Positions 32,585 through 37,978 of a stretch of DNA of 37,978 nucleotides are shown here, piece after piece. Location of the stretch: positions 1 to 37,978 of the forward strand of contig JAILIS010000036.1 of assembly GCA_024695145.1 (NCBI GenBank), given 5' to 3'. Position 1 is the stretch's first letter, and each line of letters begins with the position of its first letter. The notes beneath the pieces are model-generated. The model saw only the letters and a list, made by a program, of their open reading frames with translations, ran no database searches and was not told the origin of the DNA. Position numbers and translations under genes: made by a program. The stretch comes from Lachnospiraceae bacterium. GTDB lineage: Bacteria; Bacillota; Clostridia; Lachnospirales; Lachnospiraceae.

Positions 32585-33737
32585 CAAGACGTACAATACG
32601 GTGGATGATTTTATATCGGGTGCCGGAATCACGGGAAAGAACGCTCTGCGTATCAGACTGCTGTCCGAGGAAGTAGAGAGGTTTGCCGATTCGGTTATAG
32701 GCGAAGGTGAGAGATCGATCCGGATCGAAGGGGATGAGCGTGTTGCGAGTATAATCCTCGAGTCACCCAACAGGATAGATATAGACAGGCAGAAGAAGAT
32801 CCTATCGGTATCGAGTTCCGGAGAGAATATCAGCACACGCGGATTTTTCGGAAAGCTTCAGTCACTGATCATGCCCGATAATTATGAGGAATCCGAGTGG
32901 TCTCTTAAAGATTATGAAGATGAAATAAGACGCCGCAGGAAAGAGGATATCTATTCTCAGGAGGCATGGGAGGATCTCGAAAGATCACTTATAGCATCGC
33001 TGTCAGATGATATTGAGGTCGGTATCAGCCGTTCGAAGATCAAAATGATCGTTACGAAGGATTTTTCGGAATCCCTCGGAGAGGCTGCGACAAGAAATCC
33101 CAGGATCACAACGGGATGTGCATTTATCAATACCATCAATCCGGATGAAAAGAGATTCCTTGATGATGCTGACAGGCTGATAGGTGAGATGGGTGTATCG
33201 CCCAAAGATGCAACACATCTTAAGCTTCTGCTTGAAGAAGTTGCCGGTATGCTCAAAGAGCTGACAAGTGATTTTCAGGCGATGTTCTGGTTCGAAAAGT
33301 ACAAAGATGAATGCTGTCTTAAGGTTACAGGCAAAACCAACATGGACATTGTCAAGAAAAAGGATCTCTTAAATATCTCCTCATCCGGAAAGAATACTGC
33401 AGCCAAAGGGATAATGGGCAAGATAGGAGATGTTATAGAAAACGGTCTTTTGAACTACGAAGAGGTCTCAAGACTGTCCCAGATGTACGGGGGCGCGTGC
33501 GTCGATTACGGCTCAATGGGAATCTACGGCGGATCCCCCGACAGTATGAACACGGCAGTAATGTGGTCCCTGCGTGATTACAGGGATGCGCTTAACGACA
33601 TACCGAAAGAAGGAGATGCATCTCTTGCATGGGATGAGCTCGAAAGATCCATAGTAGCGTCCCTGGCAGCTGATGTTCTTGTCAGCATAAAAGGTGACCG
33701 TATCGATATGACTGTTGTTTACAGGCTTAAAGGCTGA
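32580..33737 (+). CDS. Tandemly duplicated protein of unknown function (385 aa)
   Basis: A soluble 385-residue protein made of two related halves. Half 1 (about 23-165) and half 2 (about 217-383) share LRIRLLSEEVERF / LKLLLEEVAGML, then VSSSGENISTRGFFGKL / ISSSGKNTAAKGIMGKI, then WSLKDYEDEI / WSLRDYRDAL, then WEDLERSLIASLSDDIEVGI / WDELERSIVASLAADVLVSI. The opening helix faintly recalls anti-sigma (RsbW-like) ATPase domains, but I see no clear N- or G-box, so nucleotide binding is not claimed. No membrane segment or signal. It lies between HD-GYP and GGDEF-EAL genes, only 13 bp before the latter, so a role as a regulatory partner of cyclic-di-GMP turnover is an inference. Confidence 0.8.
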   Translation: MDKTYNTVDDFISGAGITGKNALRIRLLSEEVERFADSVIGEGERSIRIEGDERVASIILESPNRIDIDRQKKILSVSSSGENISTRGFFGKLQSLIMPDNYEESEWSLKDYEDEIRRRRKEDIYSQEAWEDLERSLIASLSDDIEVGISRSKIKMIVTKDFSESLGEAATRNPRITTGCAFINTINPDEKRFLDDADRLIGEMGVSPKDATHLKLLLEEVAGMLKELTSDFQAMFWFEKYKDECCLKVTGKTNMDIVKKKDLLNISSSGKNTAAKGIMGKIGDVIENGLLNYEEVSRLSQMYGGACVDYGSMGIYGGSPDSMNTAVMWSLRDYRDALNDIPKEGDASLAWDELERSIVASLAADVLVSIKGDRIDMTVVYRLKG

Positions 33738-33750
33738 TAAGGAGCAACGT

Positions 33751-36700
33751 ATGGATTTTCAGACAATAGTAGACAGTATGAGCGCAATGACCTGTGTGGT
33801 CTCGGTGGAAAGGTTCGAGGACGAGAGAGCGGCAAAATACCGGATTGTTACAGGCAACAAAGCGTATATCGATTCGATCGAGCATCCCGCGCCTGGAACC
33901 GAGATGCTTACGGATAAGTTTGTGCCAAACAGCGAGTACACGAACTATCTGACAAGAGATATGAATTTTGAGGATTACTGTTATCGTGCTGCTGTCGGAA
34001 AGAAATGCCTTCACTCTTATGTTCATCCCGACAGAATGCCTGTATGGTTCAATATGATGTTTATCCCGCTCGGACAGGATGAAGGGAATCTGAGTTTCTG
34101 TCTGTATATGATGGAGATAAATACTGAAGCGAACACGGAGCAGCTGTCCACCAATGTATCGAGCGAGGTCGCAGCTTCAGTTCTTGACACTTGTATAAGA
34201 CTTCGCGGAACAACCGATTTCAAAGCGACGATGCAGGATATCATAGGCGGTATACGTGAACTGTGCTCTGCGGAATACTGCTGCATACTTGTAATGAACG
34301 AGCTTGACCGGACATGCTACTGTCTCGGGGAATCATTCGGTGACAGTTCAAATCTTCTTCCTATGGAAACATATCTTGATGACACATTTTACGATATTGC
34401 CGATTCGTGGACTGACACGATCGCCGGCAGCAACTGCCTTATAGCCAAAGACGAAAACGATATGCAGGTAATAAAGGAAAGGAATCCCGCCTGGTATGAG
34501 TCGCTGACATCGGCGATGGTAGACAATATAGTTCTTTTCCCGTTAAAATCACGGAATCAGCTTCTCGGCTATATGTGGGCGATCAATTTTGATAAAGAAC
34601 GTTCTGTTACCATTAAGGAAACGCTCGAGGTCACAACTTTCATTCTGGGCAGTGAACTCGGTAATTACCTGCTTCTTGACAGACTCCGTCTCATCGGATC
34701 CAAAGACATGCTCACAGGTGTTATGAACCGTAATGAGATGAACAATTATGTTGATGAACTGAGCCGCGGAGTGACTGAAGGAACTTCGGTGGGAGTCATA
34801 TTTGCGGATCTGAACGGCCTCAAAACGGTAAATGATACAAACGGGCACAATGCCGGTGATACCCTTCTCAAAGATGCTGCGAAAGCACTGCGGTCAATCT
34901 TTAACGAGGACAGGATATTCCGTGCCGGCGGTGATGAATTCGCTGTGATACTGACGGATATCAACGAAATGGATCTGGAGAGGTATATAGAGAAGATAAG
35001 AAGTTCGTGTGAGGCATACAAAAATCTTTCGTTTTCTCTGGGCGGGAGCGTGGAGAACAACTGTCGAAATGTCAGAATGGCGCTCAGACATGCCGATGAA
35101 CAGATGTATGAGGATAAGCGCAGGTATTATAAGGAATTTCCGGAACGGCTTAATGAAACAAGGATAAAACGTGCCAATTTGGAAAAAGAAGCACTTGAAA
35201 AGGTTAAGGGTATAGACCGCAGGCAGGATATCCTTTTCGAAATGAATTATGATTTTCTGACGGGACTTCCGAGCATGACATACTTTTTCAAGCTTGCGGA
35301 TGAAGGCCGCAGAAAGATGCATGAGGATGGAACTGATTCGGTCCTTCTGTTCATCAACCTCAACGGGATGCGTTATTTCAACAAAAAGTACGGCATATCT
35401 GAAGGAGACTCATTAATAAAAGCTTTGGCACAGAAGATATCGGAGCAGTTCGGAAAAGATAACAGCAGTCGTTTCGGGCAGGATCAGTTTGCCGTTTATA
35501 CGAAAGCAGAGGATCTTGAGAATAAACTGAAAACGATATTCCGGGAAATGAAGACCGTTAACGGCGGGAAGACTCTTGCCGTAAGATGCGGCATATATCC
35601 CGATTCCATGGGTGTTGTCGAGACATCCATAGCATGTGACAGGGCAAAGTATGCCTGCGACGCCAAGAGAGATGAGAATCATTCATATTTTAATTATTTT
35701 GATGAAGAGATGCTTCAGCGTGAGATCAGTCATCAGTATGTTGTCGACAATCTTGACCGTGCCATAGATGAAGGATGGATAACTGCATTCTATCAGCCGA
35801 TAGTCCGCGCCGCAGGAGGAAAAGTATGCGATGAGGAGGCACTTGCAAGGTGGATAGATCCCGTGAAGGGAATGCTTTCCCCGGCTGATTTTATACCGAT
35901 CCTTGAAGATACGAAACTTATATACAGAGTGGATATGCATATTGTTGATATCGTACTCGAGAAGATCAAAAACCGTATCCATTTGGGAACGGATGTTGTT
36001 CCGGTATCGATAAACCTTTCAAGGACTGATTTTGACTGCTGCGATATAGTTGAAGAGGTTTGCAACCGGGTGGATGCTGCCGGTGTACCAAGGGATCTCA
36101 TAACGATCGAGATAACAGAGAGCGTCATAGGCGAAGACTTTGATTTCATGAAAGAGCAGATAGAAAGATTCCAGAATCTCGGATTCAGTGTATGGATGGA
36201 TGATTTCGGAAGCGGTTATTCATCGCTTGACCTGCTTCAGGAACTTCAGTTTGACTGTATCAAGTTTGACATGCGTTTTATGAGGCAGTTTGACAAGAGC
36301 CAGAAATCAAAAGTTATCCTTACAGAGCTTATGAGGATGGCATTAAACCTTAACATAGAGACGGTAACGGAGGGAGTTGAGACTGTTGAACAGGCAGAAT
36401 TCCTGAAGGAGATCGGCTGTATGAAGATGCAGGGATTCTATTTTGGCAGACCGGTTTCGGAAAACGAGATTGAGAAGGGAATAAAGGAAGGGACAAGGGA
36501 CCTTCGTTTTGAGAATCCGGATGAAGCCGATTATCAGAAGGCGATCGGAGGGATCAACCTTTACGATCTCGGCGCCGTAACGAATGAGGAGGGTGAATCT
36601 CTTAAGCGTTATTTCAATACTTTACCCATGGCTGTTGTTGAATCCGACGGAGAGAGCTTTAATATCCCGAAGACCAACAGATCCTACAAGGATTTTATTG

Positions 36701-36930
36701 AGAATTATAACAGTAAGGTTGACAACACCAGCGCAGGTTCTGACTTTTTACATGCAGTTCGCCGGTGTACGGATATCGGGCAGAGAGTCTTTATCAATGA
36801 GATAACGTCAGACGGTGACAGTATCAATGCAATGATCAGGAAGATCGCCGAAAAGCCCGGAAGCAGGGAATCCGCATTTGCGGTGGCGGTTCTTGATGTA
36901 AGACCAAAGGACGATAGTGCATCGGAATAA
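33751..36930 (+). CDS. GAF-GGDEF-GGDEF*-EAL cyclic-di-GMP enzyme
   Basis: A soluble 1059-residue protein. An N-terminal PAS-like region (about 1-125) and a GAF-like region (about 135-310) precede GGDEF-1 with an intact GGDEF at 393-397 (FADLNGLKTVNDTNGHNAGD) and a second, degenerate GGDEF where the motif is GQDQF (576-580), then an EAL domain with E696-A-L, NLS, ITES, DDFGSGYSSLD, IKFD and EGVET all present, and a C-terminal PAS-like tail of about 120 residues. It could make and break cyclic-di-GMP; the degenerate copy may be a sensor. AAGGAG precedes ATG 33751; the longer frame from 33715 overlaps the upstream gene and is not needed. A long AT hairpin (36924-36953) covers its stop codon. Confidence 0.92.
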   Translation: MDFQTIVDSMSAMTCVVSVERFEDERAAKYRIVTGNKAYIDSIEHPAPGTEMLTDKFVPNSEYTNYLTRDMNFEDYCYRAAVGKKCLHSYVHPDRMPVWFNMMFIPLGQDEGNLSFCLYMMEINTEANTEQLSTNVSSEVAASVLDTCIRLRGTTDFKATMQDIIGGIRELCSAEYCCILVMNELDRTCYCLGESFGDSSNLLPMETYLDDTFYDIADSWTDTIAGSNCLIAKDENDMQVIKERNPAWYESLTSAMVDNIVLFPLKSRNQLLGYMWAINFDKERSVTIKETLEVTTFILGSELGNYLLLDRLRLIGSKDMLTGVMNRNEMNNYVDELSRGVTEGTSVGVIFADLNGLKTVNDTNGHNAGDTLLKDAAKALRSIFNEDRIFRAGGDEFAVILTDINEMDLERYIEKIRSSCEAYKNLSFSLGGSVENNCRNVRMALRHADEQMYEDKRRYYKEFPERLNETRIKRANLEKEALEKVKGIDRRQDILFEMNYDFLTGLPSMTYFFKLADEGRRKMHEDGTDSVLLFINLNGMRYFNKKYGISEGDSLIKALAQKISEQFGKDNSSRFGQDQFAVYTKAEDLENKLKTIFREMKTVNGGKTLAVRCGIYPDSMGVVETSIACDRAKYACDAKRDENHSYFNYFDEEMLQREISHQYVVDNLDRAIDEGWITAFYQPIVRAAGGKVCDEEALARWIDPVKGMLSPADFIPILEDTKLIYRVDMHIVDIVLEKIKNRIHLGTDVVPVSINLSRTDFDCCDIVEEVCNRVDAAGVPRDLITIEITESVIGEDFDFMKEQIERFQNLGFSVWMDDFGSGYSSLDLLQELQFDCIKFDMRFMRQFDKSQKSKVILTELMRMALNLNIETVTEGVETVEQAEFLKEIGCMKMQGFYFGRPVSENEIEKGIKEGTRDLRFENPDEADYQKAIGGINLYDLGAVTNEEGESLKRYFNTLPMAVVESDGESFNIPKTNRSYKDFIENYNSKVDNTSAGSDFLHAVRRCTDIGQRVFINEITSDGDSINAMIRKIAEKPGSRESAFAVAVLDVRPKDDSASE

Positions 36931-36953
36931 AAAAAATAAAATTTTTTTATTCC
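36924..36953 (+). terminator. AT-rich hairpin over the stop codon of the GGDEF-EAL gene
   Basis: GGAATAAAAAAA (36924-36935) pairs perfectly with TTTTTTTATTCC (36942-36953) around ATAAAA. It is a 12-bp stem that contains the TAA stop (36928-36930). The T-run is inside the stem, not after it, so it is an unusual terminator if it is one. Confidence 0.55.
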
Positions 36954-36958
36954 GGGTA

Positions 36959-36985
36959 TAAAGTTTTGTTTCAAACTGCCGATAT
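36959..36985 (+). promoter_or_regulatory. Perfect sigma-28 (SigD) promoter
   Basis: TAAA (36959-36962), exactly 15 bp, then GCCGATAT (36978-36985) match the flagellar sigma factor consensus in full. Predicted start near 36992 would give the gene at 37208 a 5' leader of about 216 nt. This points to the late flagellar/chemotaxis regulon. Confidence 0.85.
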
Positions 36986-36991
36986 ATGATT

Positions 36992-37207
36992 TAGAAAGCT
37001 GTCATTGGCGGCAGTTCCGGAACGGACTTCGGAATCATTATCTCAACGGAATGAGAACCTGATATGATATCTTAAGGTACGAAATGTACCGTCTTTTTCG
37101 TTCTGAAATGATCCCCGGACATACAGTAAGGAAATGCTTTGCCAAGGTTTATTAAGGTCAGACGGCTGTGTCGTCTTTCGAATGAAGTAAAGAAGGAGGA
37201 AAATGAT
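36992..37207 (+). promoter_or_regulatory. Long structured 5' leader of the sigma-28 gene
   Basis: The ~216-nt leader holds several short hairpins: the palindrome GTTCCGGAAC near 37014-37023, TCTCA/TGAGA (37041-37056), GATAT/ATATC (37061-37071), and GGTAC/GTACC (37076-37090) followed by GTCTTTTT, a weak terminator that competes with ACGAAA/TTTCGT (37079-37101). I recognise no riboswitch family. The ribosome site AAGGAGG is at 37193-37199. Confidence 0.35.
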
Positions 37208-37807
37208 ATGGGCGATATGAATATTGCAGGTGTTGCCGCTGCATACAGCGCATACACCACTGCAGCAAAACCGGAAACAGTTGCAGCGCAGGGTAAGCCG
37301 GAATCCGCTTCGGCTCCTGAAACCGGCGTTGTATATGAGAAAAGTGCAGATACAGGGAAAAAGGCAACCTATTCGATCAACAAGATGAGCGAAGAGGACA
37401 GAGCGGCGCTCGTACAGCAGCTCAAGCAGGATCAGGCCGACAGGCAGAACCAGCTTGCCCAGCTCGTACAGAAGATGTTTTCCGATCAGGCAGGAGTATC
37501 AAAGCTCTCCGAACTGTTCACTCCCGATAATCTCAAAAATGTCAGTCAGGCAGACATAGATCAGGCCAAGAAAGATATTGAAGAGGACGGATACTGGGGG
37601 ATCAAGCAGACATCACAGAGGCTTTTTGATTTTGCATCGGCTCTTGCCGGAGACGATCCCGAGAAGATGAAGCAGATGCAGGCAGCCATGGAAAAGGGCT
37701 TTAAGGAGGCCACGGGCGCCTGGGGCGATGAGCTTCCGGAAATATGCAAGGATACACTTTCGGCGGCAAACAAGATGTTTGATGAGTATTACGCTTCGAA
37801 GGAATAA
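37208..37807 (+). CDS. Sigma-28 controlled protein of unknown function, possibly flagellar-regulon
   Basis: A 199-residue soluble protein without signal peptide. The first 55 residues are low-complexity (Ala, Tyr, Thr, Pro: GVAAAYSAYTTAA), the middle is helical and Gln/Asp-rich (QQLKQDQADRQNQLAQLVQKM), and the C-terminal part has EDGYWGIKQTSQRLFDFASALAGDD, key residues G-Y-W-x-x-x-Q-T-S-x-R. I have seen similar C-termini in hypothetical proteins of motile bacteria (DUF5610-like), but this match is from memory. The start is ATG 37208, 8 nt after AAGGAGG; the open frame upstream is untranslated leader. A perfect sigma-28 promoter lies 5' of the gene, so it is probably made with late flagellar proteins. 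No terminator is evident after it. Confidence 0.75.
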   Translation: MGDMNIAGVAAAYSAYTTAAKPETVAAQGKPESASAPETGVVYEKSADTGKKATYSINKMSEEDRAALVQQLKQDQADRQNQLAQLVQKMFSDQAGVSKLSELFTPDNLKNVSQADIDQAKKDIEEDGYWGIKQTSQRLFDFASALAGDDPEKMKQMQAAMEKGFKEATGAWGDELPEICKDTLSAANKMFDEYYASKE

Positions 37808-37861
37808 CATTAACGGAAGTCAGCTTTTTATATGATCAAGACTAACTATTAAATGTCAAGA

Positions 37862-37884
37862 CTGAAACGAAGGAATTCGTTCAG
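37862..37884 (+). other. Hairpin with GGAA tetraloop
   Basis: CTGAAACGAA pairs with TTCGTTCAG (one bulge) around a GGAA loop. It lies between the sigma-28 gene and the partial frame at the right edge, with no T-run after it. Role unknown; it could protect an mRNA end. Confidence 0.4.
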
Positions 37885-37908
37885 ATAAATCAGTACATTG
37901 AAAACTGC

Positions 37909-37978
37909 ATGACAAACAGAGCATCCAACAAGATGCTCGAACAGAAAAGGGAAGAAATGGATTATGCCGCACGGTATG
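37909..37978 (+). CDS. Start of an unknown gene at the right edge (partial)
   Basis: An open frame from ATG 37909 continues past the window end, reading MTNRASNKMLEQKREEMDYA and on. A second in-frame ATG at 37957 has AAAGGGAAG upstream and may be the true start. The frame is also open upstream to about 37846 and reads protein-like, but without a start codon. A 7-bp hairpin GAGCATC/GATGCTC (37919-37938) falls inside. Too short to assign. Confidence 0.3.
   Translation, partial: MTNRASNKMLEQKREEMDYAARY

Noticed and set aside
37885..37910. Sequence ACATTGAAAACTGCAT resembling the boxA-like stretch found before 23S rRNA
   Set aside because: No rRNA follows; the downstream bases read as an open frame, and one short AT-rich match is not enough.

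Overview
The window looks like chromosome of a motile, anaerobic Gram-positive of the Lachnospiraceae type (Butyrivibrio-like is my guess). The 3' end of the 23S rRNA, the HU-rqcP-divIC-tilS-hpt-ftsH block, the YesM/YesN plus sugar-ABC plus glycosidase locus, strong AGGAGG-type ribosome sites and a perfect sigma-28 motility promoter all fit. The normally conserved block around rqcP/divIC/tilS lacks the sporulation genes (yabP, yabQ, spoIIE) found there in spore formers, so a non-sporulating lineage is likely. No insertion sequence, prophage, integrase or CRISPR array was seen.

Layout. 1-483: 23S rRNA tail, then tRNA-Asn, tRNA-Glu and tRNA-Cys and a terminator; there is no 5S gene after the 23S. 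507-1268: a DUF1624-type membrane protein. 1251-9378: a carbohydrate locus, with a two-component system (minus strand) divergent from a binding protein, two permeases and a GH31 glycosidase. 9558-15611: housekeeping block with HU, a tRNA-dihydrouridine synthase, RqcP, DivIC/FtsB, TilS, Hpt and FtsH. 15612-18843: a possible small RNA, a GH13 amylase/neopullulanase and an odd response regulator with a histidine-less HisKA-like domain. 18893-24236: tRNA-Phe, an RND-type efflux pair and tRNA-Gly. 24399-27963: a chemoreceptor and a PAS-GGDEF protein. 27985-29756: a phenylalanine operon. 29769-30194: an unknown small protein. 30329-36930: HD-GYP, a tandemly duplicated unknown protein and GGDEF-GGDEF*-EAL. 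37208 to the end: a sigma-28 controlled gene and the start of another.

The most striking element is at 27985-28130. A short leader ORF with five Phe codons among six consecutive codons lies before a Rho-independent terminator. A competing 13-bp antiterminator can form between the leader ORF and the terminator's own 5' arm. This is a complete ribosome-mediated attenuator for prephenate dehydratase and DAHP synthase, a mechanism classically described for the enterobacterial pheA leader and not what is usually expected in Firmicutes, where T-boxes dominate. The dehydratase lacks its ACT feedback domain, so leader control may stand in for allosteric control.

A second theme is possible leaderless initiation. 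Four ORFs (dus, tilS, the Phe leader and the 141-residue unknown protein) have an AUG 6-8 nt after a good -10 box. A third theme is cyclic-di-GMP: one chemoreceptor, two GGDEF proteins, one EAL domain and one HD-GYP lie within 13 kb, next to a sigma-28 promoter.
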